From NCBI RefSeq assembly GCF_001754075.1, contig NZ_MIEH01000018.1:124001-188000 (forward strand): a stretch of DNA of 64,000 bases, written 5' to 3'. Position numbers and translations under genes: made by a program. Numbering within the stretch: position 1 is the stretch's first letter; the number at the start of each line of letters is the position of its first letter. The DNA is from Merdimonas faecis. GTDB lineage: Bacteria > Bacillota > Clostridia > Lachnospirales > Lachnospiraceae. The notes beneath the pieces were generated by a model. The model ran no database searches. It saw only the letters and a program-made list of their open reading frames with translations, and had not been told where the DNA came from. This document shows positions 1 to 8,979 of the stretch, piece after piece.

Positions 1-477
1 ATGCTTAAAAACCAGGAGCTTTTGCTGGAGATCGACCTGAAGCCGGCGCTTTCCGACGAGCAGCTGGACCACAGAATACTCCGGGACTTTGAGGAAAACA
101 GGAACCGTCAATTTAAAAATGCACTGGGGAAACTGTTTCCGGCAAAGCTGATCCCGGTCATGGTGGAGCTTGGAGGGATCGATCCGGAAAAAAGGGTCCA
201 CGAAATAACAAAAGAAGAGCGGGCCGGATTCGAACGTCTGATCCGCCGTTTTACACTGACACTTACAGGGCTTCGGGACTACAGGGAAGCGATCATCACC
301 CGGGGCGGAGTAAAGACAAAAGAGATAGATCCCGGTACGATGGAATCGAAGCTGGTGGAAGGGCTTTATTTTGCCGGAGAGATCCTGGATACCGACGCCG
401 TGACAGGCGGATTTAACCTGCAGATTGCCTGGTCTACAGGATGTGCCGCGGGACGGGGAATCCGGGATAAGCGATAA
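1..477 (+). CDS. HI0933/BaiN-type FAD-dependent oxidoreductase, C-terminal part
   Basis: The reading frame is already open at base 1, so this is the last 158 residues of a larger protein (family members are about 400-420 residues) and the ATG at base 1 is probably internal. The C-terminal motif GGVKTKEIDPGTMES followed by GLYFAGEILDTDAVTGGFN is typical of the HI0933-like NAD(P)/FAD flavoprotein family that includes BaiN; it lies around the FAD-binding C-terminal segment. Members of this family are annotated as aminoacetone oxidase-like or bile-acid reductases, but the substrate cannot be told from this fragment. The next gene starts 26 bases downstream on the same strand, suggesting cotranscription. 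Confidence 0.8.
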   Translation: MLKNQELLLEIDLKPALSDEQLDHRILRDFEENRNRQFKNALGKLFPAKLIPVMVELGGIDPEKRVHEITKEERAGFERLIRRFTLTLTGLRDYREAIITRGGVKTKEIDPGTMESKLVEGLYFAGEILDTDAVTGGFNLQIAWSTGCAAGRGIRDKR

Positions 478-503
478 AGAGATGTAAAAGAGAGGATATA
501 AGC

Positions 504-1091
504 ATGGAACCAATCTATCATTTTGAATATACAGAAACAGAAAAAACGTTTCAGGATATGTACCTGATGTTTTATCAGAGCCGCAGCGGTTATGGATATA
601 AGCTGACGATATTTTTCATGGGACTTCTGATCCTGTTTATGCAGGTGTCTCCGGATCCGTCGATCGTGACGCCAAAGTATATCATTCAGGTCGCGGTGAT
701 CTGGGCGCTCGCATTTTTGCTCGGTTTTCTTGGAAATAAATACATTTATGCCGGGTTCAACCGGAAAAATGCGGTCAAAAGCGGGGCAGAGGCCTATGCG
801 CAGAGGGTTGAAAAGCGGGGCACCGAGCTGCATGTATCGATCGACTGTTATGAGGAGGAGTTTGTGGTTTCCTTTCAGGAGAAGCAGGAGCAGCATACAT
901 ATCAGGAGATTACCCGGCTGATGGAGACAAGTTCTATGTTCGGAACGGTGGTCGGCGGTGTACGGGGACAGAAGAAAATGGTTTCTTTTCCCAAGGAGGC
1001 GCTTAAAGGGGCGGACGTGGATGGATTCCGCAGGTTTATGGCGGCAAAATGTACAAATGTAGCCGGCGGATTTAAGGAATTAAAGGTGTAA
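504..1091 (+). CDS. YcxB-like membrane protein
   Basis: This 195-residue protein has two hydrophobic segments close together (about residues 34-50 and 58-78) and then a soluble C-terminal domain of about 110 residues with alternating beta-strand-like pattern (ELHVSIDCYEEEFVVSF). That architecture, two membrane helices followed by a PH-like cytoplasmic domain, matches the YcxB-like family of Gram-positive bacteria, whose function is unknown. It sits between a flavoprotein gene and cmk, with 16 bases separating it from cmk. The start ATG follows GAGAGGATATAAGC, a usable ribosome binding site. Confidence 0.6.
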   Translation: MEPIYHFEYTETEKTFQDMYLMFYQSRSGYGYKLTIFFMGLLILFMQVSPDPSIVTPKYIIQVAVIWALAFLLGFLGNKYIYAGFNRKNAVKSGAEAYAQRVEKRGTELHVSIDCYEEEFVVSFQEKQEQHTYQEITRLMETSSMFGTVVGGVRGQKKMVSFPKEALKGADVDGFRRFMAAKCTNVAGGFKELKV

Positions 1092-1107
1092 GAAAGAGGG
1101 AAGACAA

Positions 1108-1767
1108 GTGGGATATAACGTAGCGATCGATGGCCCGGCAGGAGCCGGAAAAAGTACTATCGCCAGAATGGTGGCGGAAGAAAAAGGGTTTGTTTATGTA
1201 GATACCGGCGCTATGTACCGCGGGCTGGCAGTTTATTTTCTGGACCGGGGAATAGGGCCGGAAGAGACAGAGCGCATGGAGAAGGCATGTGAAGCGGCAG
1301 ATGTGACAATCCGGTATGAGGACGGCGCGCAGCAGGTTTATCTGAACGGGGAAAATATTACCGGAAGGCTCCGCGAAGAGGCTGTCGGGAATATGGCGTC
1401 CAGGTGCGCGGCGGTTCCGGCGGTCAGGGAAAAGCTTCTGGAGCTGCAAAGAAGGCTTGCAAAAGAGCAGGACGTGATCATGGATGGAAGAGATATCGGC
1501 ACCTGTGTACTGCCGGATGCAGATGTGAAGGTGTTTTTGACGGCAAGCGTGAGGACACGGGCAGAGCGCAGATATAAGGAACTGAAAGAAAAGGGCGAAA
1601 ACGTGAATCTTGCAGAGATTGAGGAAGATATCAGAGAGCGGGATGAGAGGGATTCCACCAGAGAAATTGCTCCGCTTAAAAAGGCGGAGGATGCGGTGCT
1701 GGTAGACAGTTCCCGGATGACGATCCAGGAGGTGGTCCGCACGATCGCCGCTTTATGCAGAAAATAA
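1108..1767 (+). CDS. cmk: Cytidylate kinase
   Basis: Transfers a phosphate from ATP to CMP or dCMP in the cytoplasm for pyrimidine nucleotide salvage and synthesis. The N-terminus carries the P-loop GPAGAGKST (about residues 8-16), followed by the DTGAMYRG substrate-binding motif and later DGRDIGT, all diagnostic of bacterial Cmk; the length of 219 residues is normal. Translation appears to start at GTG after the sequence AGAGGGAAG. The cmk-ispH-rpsA order is common in Clostridia, and the ispH reading frame begins inside or just past the cmk stop, so the three genes are probably cotranscribed. Confidence 0.95.
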   Translation: MGYNVAIDGPAGAGKSTIARMVAEEKGFVYVDTGAMYRGLAVYFLDRGIGPEETERMEKACEAADVTIRYEDGAQQVYLNGENITGRLREEAVGNMASRCAAVPAVREKLLELQRRLAKEQDVIMDGRDIGTCVLPDADVKVFLTASVRTRAERRYKELKEKGENVNLAEIEEDIRERDERDSTREIAPLKKAEDAVLVDSSRMTIQEVVRTIAALCRK

Positions 1768-1793
1768 GTATCAGGAGAGGAGCAAAAGAAGGT

Positions 1794-2651
1794 TTGAAGG
1801 TAGAACTGGCAAAGACGGCCGGGTTTTGCTTTGGTGTGAAACGGGCCGTGGATACTGTTTACGAACAGGTAAAGCTCCACCCGGAGGAACCGATCTATAC
1901 CTACGGACCGATCATTCACAATGAAGAGGTGGTCCGTGATCTGGAGCAGAAAGGTGTGCGGGTAATCTATTCCGAGGAGGAGCTTAAGGAGCTGGAAAGA
2001 GGGATTGTGATCATCCGTTCCCACGGCGTGGCAAAGAAAGTATATGACTGTCTGGAGAGACGGGGACTGACCTGTGTGGATGCCACATGTCCTTTTGTTA
2101 AGAAGATCCACAGGATCGCGCAGGAAGAGAGCCGGAAAGGCTCTCATGTAGTGATCATCGGCAATAGTGATCATCCGGAGGTCCAGGGAATCCGGGGCTG
2201 GGCGGGAGAAAATGTCACCGTGATCCAATCTGCGGAAGATGCGGAAGGATTTTCTCCGGGAGATAAAAACCAGCAGGTCTGCATTGTTTCGCAGACGACA
2301 TTTAATTACAATAAATTTAAAGATTTGGTTGAAATCATTCGCAAAAAGGGGTATGATATAATTGTTTTAAATACGATCTGTAATGCTACAAAAGAGCGGC
2401 AGGAAGAGGCCGCCAGGATTGCAGAAAGGGTGGACGCAATGATCGTTATTGGAGACCGGCGAAGCTCCAATACCCAGAAGCTATTTGAAATCTGCAGGAA
2501 TGCATGTATGAATACGTACTATATACAGACACTTGACGATTTGGATATGAATCAATTAAGGTCCGTGGAAACAGTAGGTATTACAGCAGGGGCATCCACG
2601 CCCAATAAAATAATTGAGGAGGTTCAAAGCCATGTCAGAATTAACTTTTGA
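1794..2651 (+). CDS. ispH: 4-hydroxy-3-methylbut-2-enyl diphosphate reductase
   Basis: Last enzyme of the non-mevalonate (MEP) isoprenoid pathway, reducing HMBPP to IPP and DMAPP with a 4Fe-4S cluster. The three cluster cysteines are visible in GFCFGVKRAV, DATCPFVKK and NTICNAT. I prefer the TTG at 1794, which gives the usual short N-terminus MKVELAKTAGFCFG and has AGAGGAG 11 bases upstream; an in-frame ATG at 1755 lies inside cmk and lacks a ribosome binding site. The 3' end overlaps rpsA by 20 bases in another frame. In some Clostridia IspH and S1 are fused into one protein; here they are separate but overlapping. Confidence 0.93.
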   Translation: MKVELAKTAGFCFGVKRAVDTVYEQVKLHPEEPIYTYGPIIHNEEVVRDLEQKGVRVIYSEEELKELERGIVIIRSHGVAKKVYDCLERRGLTCVDATCPFVKKIHRIAQEESRKGSHVVIIGNSDHPEVQGIRGWAGENVTVIQSAEDAEGFSPGDKNQQVCIVSQTTFNYNKFKDLVEIIRKKGYDIIVLNTICNATKERQEEAARIAERVDAMIVIGDRRSSNTQKLFEICRNACMNTYYIQTLDDLDMNQLRSVETVGITAGASTPNKIIEEVQSHVRINF

Positions 2652-3726
2652 ACAAATGTTGGAGGAGTCTTTTAAGACAATCAGAAATGGAGAGGTTGTA
2701 GATGGTACTGTCATCGATGTAAAACCCGATGAGATCATTTTAAATATAGGCTACAAAGCAGATGGTATTATCACAAGAAATGAGTACACCAATGAACCGA
2801 ACGCAGATCTGACCACCATGGTTTCCGTAGGAGACACCATGACGGCGAAAGTCTTAAAAGTCAACGACGGCGAGGGTCAGGTTCTGTTGACGTACAAACG
2901 CCTGCTTGCTGAGAAAGGAAATGAGAGACTGAAAGAAGCTTATGAAAATCACGAAGTCCTGAAGGCTCCGGTTACCCAGATCTTAGGCGGAGGCTTGAGC
3001 GTTGTGATTGATGAAGCAAGGGTATTCATCCCGGCAAGCCTGGTTTCTGACACTTATGAGAAGGATCTGAGCAAGTATCAGGATCAGGAGATTGAATTTG
3101 TGATCAGCGAGTTCAATCCAAGAAGAAACCGCGTGATCGGCGACAGAAGGCAGCTTCTGGTTGCTGAGAGGGCAGAAAAGCAAAGAGAGTTGTTTGCCAA
3201 ACTTCAGGTTGGCGACAGGATTGAAGGAACAGTTAAGAATGTGACGGACTTCGGCGCATTTATCGATCTCGGAGGAGTAGACGGACTGCTTCATATTTCC
3301 GAAATGTCCTGGGGACGGATCGAAAATCCGAAGAAGGTATTCAAGGTCGGTGAGAAACTGGAAGTTCTGATCAAAGATATCAATGATACAAAAATCGCAC
3401 TGTCTCTTAAATTCCCGGAGACAAATCCGTGGGCGGACGCGGCTGAGAAGTATGCGCCGGGAACCGTTATCGAAGGGAAAGTGGCAAGAATGACAGACTT
3501 TGGTGCGTTTGTTGAGCTGGCTCCCGGAGTGGACGCACTGCTCCATGTTTCACAGATCTCCAAAGCTCATGTGGACAAACCGTCAGATGTATTGAGCGTG
3601 GGACAGGAAATCACCGCGAAGATCGTAGATCTGAACGAAGAAGAGAAAAAAATCAGCCTGAGTATGAAAGCGCTGGAAACAAATACGGAAGAGTCAACAG
3701 ATGAAGGTAAGGCAGAGGAAGAATAA
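2632..3726 (+). CDS. rpsA: Ribosomal protein S1 homologue (four S1 domains)
   Basis: RNA-binding protein of the small ribosomal subunit or free S1 family, helping initiation on structured mRNAs. Four S1 repeats can be followed at about residues 14-84, 102-165, 188-255 and 274-340; the last two are the best conserved, with KNVTDFGAFIDLGGVDGLLH and ARMTDFGAFVELAPGVDALL. The tail is acidic (EESTDEGKAEEE). The ATG at 2632 is chosen because GAGGAGG ends 9 bases before it; that site lies inside ispH, so translation of the two genes is likely coupled. At 364 residues it has four domains as is usual in Firmicutes, not the six of E. coli. Confidence 0.93.
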   Translation: MSELTFEQMLEESFKTIRNGEVVDGTVIDVKPDEIILNIGYKADGIITRNEYTNEPNADLTTMVSVGDTMTAKVLKVNDGEGQVLLTYKRLLAEKGNERLKEAYENHEVLKAPVTQILGGGLSVVIDEARVFIPASLVSDTYEKDLSKYQDQEIEFVISEFNPRRNRVIGDRRQLLVAERAEKQRELFAKLQVGDRIEGTVKNVTDFGAFIDLGGVDGLLHISEMSWGRIENPKKVFKVGEKLEVLIKDINDTKIALSLKFPETNPWADAAEKYAPGTVIEGKVARMTDFGAFVELAPGVDALLHVSQISKAHVDKPSDVLSVGQEITAKIVDLNEEEKKISLSMKALETNTEESTDEGKAEEE

Positions 3727-3774
3727 TTCTGGTTTAACTGAACAAAGTTTTCGTATGATTTATGACAGTGAGGA

Positions 3775-3806
3775 GGATAGAGGCAATGGTGTCTCTATCC
3801 TTTTTG
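3775..3806 (+). terminator. Intrinsic terminator after rpsA
   Basis: A perfect 8-bp stem (GGATAGAG pairing with CTCTATCC, loop of 10 bases) is followed directly by TTTTTG. It closes the cmk-ispH-rpsA transcript and separates it from the Rnf operon that begins 120 bases further on. Confidence 0.85.
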
Positions 3807-3926
3807 TGTGTTAAAAAAGAGACAAGCTGTTCGTGGAAATATACAAAGAAATGATGCGATTTACTGGATAATTCGCCACATTTCTTGTATTATTAAATAG
3901 AGTATAAAGGAAGGAAGGAAAAAGGG

Positions 3927-5246
3927 ATGGCATTGTTAACATTTAAAGGTGGAATTCATCCTGACGACGGCAAAGATTTGGCGAAAAATAAAGAGATTGT
4001 CGAATTGAAGCCGAAGGGAGATCTGATCTATCCGGTTTCCCAGCACATCGGTGCACCTGCAAAGCCGATCGTGGCGGCAGGGGACCATGTTTTAAAGGGA
4101 CAGATGATCGCTGAGGCGGGAGGATTTGTCTCCGCGCCGGTCTATGCGTCTGTTTCAGGAACGGTCAAAGCGATAGCGCCTCATCTGAATCCCACAGGGG
4201 GAACGGTGAACAGTATCGTCGTGGAAAACGATGGGGAGTATGAAGAAGTAGAATATCCGGAGGTAAAGCCTTTGGAGGAAATGTCCAAGGAGGAGATCCT
4301 GGAGACAATCGGAAACGCGGGGATTGTCGGCATGGGCGGAGCGGGCTTCCCGACCAGAGTGAAGCTGTCTCCGAAGGAGCCGGAAAAGATCGACTATGTG
4401 ATTGCCAACTGCGCAGAGTGTGAACCCTACATTACGGCAGACTACCGGGCTATGCTGGAGATGCCGGAGAAGCTGGTAGGCGGCATGAAGATCGTACTGA
4501 AGCTCTTCGACAATGCGAAGGGAATCTTCGGCGTGGAAGATAACAAACCGGATTGTATCGCCAGATTAAAGGAACTGACGAAAGATGAGCCCCGGATGGA
4601 GGTACTGGCGCTGAAGACAAAGTATCCGCAGGGCGGTGAGCGTCAGCTGATCTATGCAACTACCGGAAGGGCGATCAATTCAGCTATGCTGCCGGCGGAT
4701 GCGGGATGCGTGGTGGATAATGTGGCAACCATGATCAGCATTTACCAGGCGGTAGCGGAAGGGAAACCGTCCATGGAGCGTATCGTAACGGTGAGCGGAG
4801 ATGCGGTTAGTGAACCCGGAAACTTTAAGGTGCCGTTTGGAATCAGCCATGAAGAGCTGGTAGAGGCAGCCGGGGGATTTAAGTCAGAGCCGGAAAAACT
4901 GATCTCCGGCGGTCCGATGATGGGATTTGCAATGGTAGCGCTTGATGTGCCGGTGACTAAGACATCTTCTTCCATTCTGGCATTTACCAAAGATGAAGTG
5001 TCAAAATTTGAGCCTACGGCATGCATTAACTGCGGACGCTGCGTGGAGGCCTGTCCAAGCAGACTGATCCCGTCCAGGCTGGCGGATTATGCAGAGCATC
5101 ATGACGAGGAAAAGTTTACTGCTCATGAAGGTCTTGAATGTATGGAGTGCGGCTCCTGCAGCTATGTCTGCCCGGCAAAACGTCAGCTGAAGCAGGCAAT
5201 CGGATCTATGAGAAAGATTGCACTTGCAAACCGCAAGAAAAAATAA
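3927..5246 (+). CDS. rnfC: Rnf electron transport complex subunit C
   Basis: Peripheral subunit of the Rnf complex that takes electrons between ferredoxin and NAD and feeds the membrane subunits, coupled to Na+ or H+ export. The sequence has the N-terminal RnfC barrel region, the NADH/FMN-binding Rossmann-like loop GMGGAGFPTRVKL, and two 4Fe-4S ligand sets, CINCGRCVEACP (from residue 366) and CMECGSCSYVCP (from residue 405). Length 439 is typical. It is first of six genes in the clostridial order C-D-G-E-A-B. The start has an extended purine-rich ribosome binding site (AAGGAAGGAAGG). The 200 bases upstream hold the rpsA terminator; I could not fix a convincing promoter. Confidence 0.95.
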   Translation: MALLTFKGGIHPDDGKDLAKNKEIVELKPKGDLIYPVSQHIGAPAKPIVAAGDHVLKGQMIAEAGGFVSAPVYASVSGTVKAIAPHLNPTGGTVNSIVVENDGEYEEVEYPEVKPLEEMSKEEILETIGNAGIVGMGGAGFPTRVKLSPKEPEKIDYVIANCAECEPYITADYRAMLEMPEKLVGGMKIVLKLFDNAKGIFGVEDNKPDCIARLKELTKDEPRMEVLALKTKYPQGGERQLIYATTGRAINSAMLPADAGCVVDNVATMISIYQAVAEGKPSMERIVTVSGDAVSEPGNFKVPFGISHEELVEAAGGFKSEPEKLISGGPMMGFAMVALDVPVTKTSSSILAFTKDEVSKFEPTACINCGRCVEACPSRLIPSRLADYAEHHDEEKFTAHEGLECMECGSCSYVCPAKRQLKQAIGSMRKIALANRKKK

Positions 5247-5276
5247 GGAAAGAATGAGAGGAAGAGGTGAACAAGC

Positions 5277-6233
5277 GTGAGTGAGAACAAATTAAAAGTA
5301 TCGTCTTCACCACACATCCGTTCCAAAATGACCTCAGGCAATATTATGCTCATGGTGACCATTGCGCTGTTGCCGTCAGCCATTTTTGGGGTGTGGAACT
5401 TTGGACTGTCAGCGCTGATCATGCTGATCAGCACAGTTGTGGCGGCGGTCCTCACAGAGTACATATATGAGAAACTGATGCATAAGAAAGTGACAGTCGG
5501 AGATTTCAGTGCCGTTGTAACCGGCCTCCTGCTGGGGCTTAATATGCCTCCGACAGCTCCCTGGTGGATGGGCGCACTGGGAAGTGTGTTTGGCATCCTG
5601 GTAGTCAAGCAGCTGTTCGGCGGTCTGGGACAGAACTTCATGAACCCGGCGCTGGGAGCAAGATGCTTCCTGCTGCTTTCTTTTACCGGCCCGATGACCA
5701 GCTTTATCTATGATGGAGTTACAGGGCCTACGCCTCTTGCATATGTGAAGGAAGGGGCAATGGACCAGATTGATACGATGAATATGCTGATCGGAACGAT
5801 TCCTGGAACCATCGGAGAGACATCCGTGATCGCCATCATCATCGGTGCGATCTTTCTGATCCTGATGGGAGTGATCGATCTTCGTATCCCGGGAACCTAT
5901 ATTGTGACATTCGTGATTTTTGTAGGAATCTTCGGCCATGTGGCACATCCGGAGATCGGATTCTTTGATCCGCAGTACATTACGGCACATCTCTGCGGCG
6001 GCGGACTGATGCTGGGTGCCTGGTTTATGGCAACTGATTATGTAACATCTCCGATCACACCGAAAGGCCAGTACGTTTATGGTATTGTTCTTGGTATCCT
6101 GACCGGTTTGTTCCGTATTTTCGGAGGTTCGGCAGAAGGAGTTTCCTATGCGATCATCATCAGTAACCTTCTGGTTCCGCTGATTGAGAAGGTTACTCTT
6201 CCAAAACCATTTGGTAAAGGAGGAGAGAAATAA
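5277..6233 (+). CDS. rnfD: Rnf complex membrane subunit D (flavinylated)
   Basis: Polytopic membrane subunit carrying covalently bound FMN. About nine or ten hydrophobic segments are visible over 318 residues, plus the segment DGVTGPTPLA, corresponding to the FMN-attachment region in RnfD/NqrB proteins, with Thr as the expected acceptor. It begins at GTG after GAGGAAGAGGTG and its stop codon overlaps the start of rnfG (ATAATG arrangement), so translation is coupled. The ApbE gene about 4 kb downstream is the probable FMN-attaching enzyme. Confidence 0.95.
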   Translation: MSENKLKVSSSPHIRSKMTSGNIMLMVTIALLPSAIFGVWNFGLSALIMLISTVVAAVLTEYIYEKLMHKKVTVGDFSAVVTGLLLGLNMPPTAPWWMGALGSVFGILVVKQLFGGLGQNFMNPALGARCFLLLSFTGPMTSFIYDGVTGPTPLAYVKEGAMDQIDTMNMLIGTIPGTIGETSVIAIIIGAIFLILMGVIDLRIPGTYIVTFVIFVGIFGHVAHPEIGFFDPQYITAHLCGGGLMLGAWFMATDYVTSPITPKGQYVYGIVLGILTGLFRIFGGSAEGVSYAIIISNLLVPLIEKVTLPKPFGKGGEK

Positions 6234-6817
6234 TGAACAAGATTATCAAAAATACGTTGATTCTTACGGTGATCACACTCGTTGCAGGACTTTTGCTGGG
6301 AGCAGCATATGAAATTACAAAGGAGCCGATCGCTCAGTCAGAAGAAAACGCAAAAAGAGAAGCATGGCAGGCTGTATTTCCGGATGCGGATGCAGATGCG
6401 TTCGAGTCAGTTGATGTAGATACGGATATTGCGAATCAGGTTATCAAAGATCTGGGCATTTCCGGAAGCATCGATGAAGTCTGTACCGTGGACGGAGGAG
6501 AGACCGGCTATGTGATTACCACTACAGACGGAGAAGGCTATGGCGGAGATATTCAGGTGACCGTGGGCATCACTGCGGACGGTACGGTAAGCGGAGTTTC
6601 CTTCCTGTCCATCAGCGAGACGGCCGGCCTTGGTATGAAGGCAACAGAAGCCTCCTTCTATGAACAGTATGTAGGTGTGCAGACAGATCAGTTTTATGTT
6701 TCCAAAGACGGCGGCGAAGGAGAGCCTATTGATGCCTTAAGCGGAGCCACCATCACAACCAGAGCAGTCACTGGTGCTGTCAACGCGGCACTTGCTTATT
6801 TCCAGAATGCATTTTAG
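6233..6817 (+). CDS. rnfG: Rnf complex subunit G (FMN-binding)
   Basis: Extracytoplasmic subunit with one N-terminal membrane anchor (about residues 7-24) and a C-terminal FMN-binding domain. The covalent attachment motif SGATITT is present near the C-terminus (IDALSGATITTRAV), the threonine being the known FMN acceptor in this family. At 194 residues it has normal length. It overlaps rnfD by one base and is followed by AGGAGGTG, the ribosome binding site of rnfE. Confidence 0.95.
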   Translation: MNKIIKNTLILTVITLVAGLLLGAAYEITKEPIAQSEENAKREAWQAVFPDADADAFESVDVDTDIANQVIKDLGISGSIDEVCTVDGGETGYVITTTDGEGYGGDIQVTVGITADGTVSGVSFLSISETAGLGMKATEASFYEQYVGVQTDQFYVSKDGGEGEPIDALSGATITTRAVTGAVNAALAYFQNAF

Positions 6818-6828
6818 GAGGTGCTTTG

Positions 6829-7545
6829 ATGAATTCATGTGGTGAAAGATTAAAAAATGGTATCATAGATGAAAACCCGATTTTTGTCCTGCTGCTGGGA
6901 ATGTGTCCGACACTGGCTGTTACCACTTCAGCAATGAACGGTATCGGTATGGGGCTGTCTACGACGGCAGTGCTGGTTATGTCAAACATGCTGATTTCCA
7001 TGTTGCGTAAGATTATTCCAGATTCTGTCCGGATGCCGGCGTTTATCGTAGTTGTTGCTTCCTTTGTAACGATCGTGGACTTCCTGATGGAAGGATTTAC
7101 ACCGAGTCTTTATGACTCTCTGGGAATCTATATTCCTCTGATCGTTGTAAACTGTATTATCCTGGGCCGTGCGGAAAGCTATGCGTCCAAGAATCCGGTG
7201 CTGCCTTCTATCTTTGACGGACTTGGCATGGGACTTGGATTTACGGTGGCTCTGATTGCAATCGGTCTGGTTCGTGAGATCATCGGAGCAGGCCAGGCGT
7301 TTGGCTATCAGATCCTGCCGCTGGCAGATGAAGCGGCGGGAACAGGCGGATATGTTCCGGTAACTGTCTTTATTCTGGCTCCTGGAGCGTTCCTGGTACT
7401 TGCAGTGCTTGCGGCGATTCAGAACAAAGTAAAGATCAATATGGAAAAGAAGGGCAAAGATGCCTCCAAGATCCAGTCCGGATGCGGCTCAGACTGTGCA
7501 ACATGCGGCGGATGCGGAGCATCTGCCGGCAAAGGAAAGGAATAG
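6829..7545 (+). CDS. rnfE: Rnf complex membrane subunit E, with extra Cys-rich tail
   Basis: Integral membrane subunit of the Rnf/Nqr type (RnfE/NqrD), with about six membrane helices and the conserved PTLAVTTSAMNG region in the first. ATG at 6829 is preferred over the TTG three bases before because of the AGGAGGTG spacing. The unusual part is the C-terminus: after a lysine-rich cytoplasmic stretch it ends in a glycine- and cysteine-rich tail with Cys219, 223, 226 and 229 (CX3CX2CX2C). Such a tail is absent from the well-studied E. coli RsxE. It could bind a metal or an iron-sulfur cluster; this is inference. Confidence 0.93.
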   Translation: MNSCGERLKNGIIDENPIFVLLLGMCPTLAVTTSAMNGIGMGLSTTAVLVMSNMLISMLRKIIPDSVRMPAFIVVVASFVTIVDFLMEGFTPSLYDSLGIYIPLIVVNCIILGRAESYASKNPVLPSIFDGLGMGLGFTVALIAIGLVREIIGAGQAFGYQILPLADEAAGTGGYVPVTVFILAPGAFLVLAVLAAIQNKVKINMEKKGKDASKIQSGCGSDCATCGGCGASAGKGKE

Positions 7546-7557
7546 GAGGGGGAAAAG

Positions 7558-8133
7558 ATGGGAGATTTGATTTTAATCGCAGTTGGTTCTGCGCTTGTAA
7601 GTAACGTCGTGCTCAGCCAGTTCCTCGGGATCTGTTCCTTCCTCGGTGTTTCGAAAAAGACAGAGACCGCGGTAGGTATGGGCGGAGCCGTTATTTTCGT
7701 TATCACACTGGCTTCCCTGGTTGCAAGTCTTTTGTATAAATTCATTCTGCAGCCGTTGGGATTTGACTATCTGAATACGATTGTATTTATCCTGGTTATT
7801 GCGGCACTGGTACAGATTGTGGAAATGTTCCTGAAGAAATTTGTGCCATCACTCTATAATGCGCTTGGAGTGTATCTTCCTCTGATCACGACCAACTGTG
7901 CAGTGCTGGGTGTTGCACTGAATAACGTACAGGATGAATACAATATCCTGGAGAGTGTGGTCAACGGCTTTGCAACAGGTGTGGGTTATCTGATCGCAAT
8001 TGTGCTGCTTGCCGGAATCAGAGAGAAGATGGAATACAATGATATTCCGGAATCCTTTAAAGGAATTCCGATCGTGCTGTTGACATCAACGTTGATGGCG
8101 ATCGCATTCTTCGGATTCTCGGGACTGATATAG
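7558..8133 (+). CDS. rnfA: Rnf complex membrane subunit A
   Basis: Integral membrane subunit homologous to RnfE, with six hydrophobic helices and inverted topology relative to it; together the two are thought to bind an iron-sulfur cluster in the membrane. The motif VSNVVLSQFLGICSFLGVSKK near the N-terminus and LPLITTNCAVLGVAL in the middle, with their cysteines, are diagnostic. Length is 191 residues as expected. It starts 12 bases after rnfE with AGGAGGGGG as ribosome binding site. Confidence 0.95.
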   Translation: MGDLILIAVGSALVSNVVLSQFLGICSFLGVSKKTETAVGMGGAVIFVITLASLVASLLYKFILQPLGFDYLNTIVFILVIAALVQIVEMFLKKFVPSLYNALGVYLPLITTNCAVLGVALNNVQDEYNILESVVNGFATGVGYLIAIVLLAGIREKMEYNDIPESFKGIPIVLLTSTLMAIAFFGFSGLI

Positions 8134-8146
8134 GAGGAAGAGAAGT

Positions 8147-8938
8147 ATGAGTATAACAGGTATTATTTTGGCTGCAGTCATTGTAGGCGGTACTGGGTTA
8201 TTCATCGGTATCTTCCTCGGGCTGGCAGATAAAAAATTTGCAGTAGAAGTAGATGAAAAAGAAGAAGCGGTATTAGGCGTGCTTCCGGGAAATAACTGTG
8301 GCGGATGTGGATATCCGGGATGTTCCGGGCTTGCGGCTGCGATCGCTGCAGGTGAAGCGCCGGTGAATGCCTGCCCGGTAGGAGGAGCTCCTGTAGCTGC
8401 CAAGATCGGTGAGATCATGGGTGTGGATGCCGGAGAACAGGTGAGAGAGGTTGCCTTTGTCAAATGTGCAGGCACTTGTGAAGTGGCAAAGCAGAGCTAT
8501 GATTACGAAGGGCTCCATGACTGTATTATGATCAATATGATGCAGAAAAACGGACCAAAGGCCTGTGCTTTCGGTTGTCTGGGAGAAGGGTCCTGTGTGC
8601 AGGCCTGTCAGTTTGATGCAATCCATGTTGTAGACGGGGTAGCTGTTGTAGACAAGGAAGCTTGTAAGGCCTGCGGCAAGTGTATTGATGTATGCCCGAG
8701 AAAACTGATCGAACTGGTGCCGTACGAGCACAAGCATATGGTACAGTGCAGTTCAAAGGACAAAGGAAAAGACGTGATGCAGGTTTGTTCCGTTGGATGT
8801 ATCGGATGTAAGATGTGTGATAAGGTGTGCCAGTTTGACGCGGTTAAAGTAGTAGACAATATTGCACATATTGATCCGGAAAAATGTACGGGATGCGGCG
8901 CCTGTGCGGAAAAATGTCCGAAGAAGATCATCCTTTAA
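8147..8938 (+). CDS. rnfB: Rnf complex iron-sulfur subunit B
   Basis: Entry point for reduced ferredoxin. It has an N-terminal membrane helix (about residues 4-25), a 4Fe-4S motif NNCGGCGYPGC with a downstream cysteine (residues 51-76), and several ferredoxin-type CXXCXXCXXXCP clusters in the C-terminal half (for example CKACGKCIDVCP, CIGCKMCDKVC, CTGCGACAEKCP). This is the last gene of the Rnf block. The following gene starts 41 bases later without an intervening terminator, so it may be on the same message. Confidence 0.95.
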   Translation: MSITGIILAAVIVGGTGLFIGIFLGLADKKFAVEVDEKEEAVLGVLPGNNCGGCGYPGCSGLAAAIAAGEAPVNACPVGGAPVAAKIGEIMGVDAGEQVREVAFVKCAGTCEVAKQSYDYEGLHDCIMINMMQKNGPKACAFGCLGEGSCVQACQFDAIHVVDGVAVVDKEACKACGKCIDVCPRKLIELVPYEHKHMVQCSSKDKGKDVMQVCSVGCIGCKMCDKVCQFDAVKVVDNIAHIDPEKCTGCGACAEKCPKKIIL

Positions 8939-8979
8939 TGGGATTCTTCTATCAAGAACTTTAGAACGGGGGAAATGAT

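Noticed and set aside
2614-3726. IspH-S1 fusion protein
   Set aside because: Fusions of this kind exist in Clostridia, but here the two frames differ and ispH ends with its own stop inside the rpsA start region.
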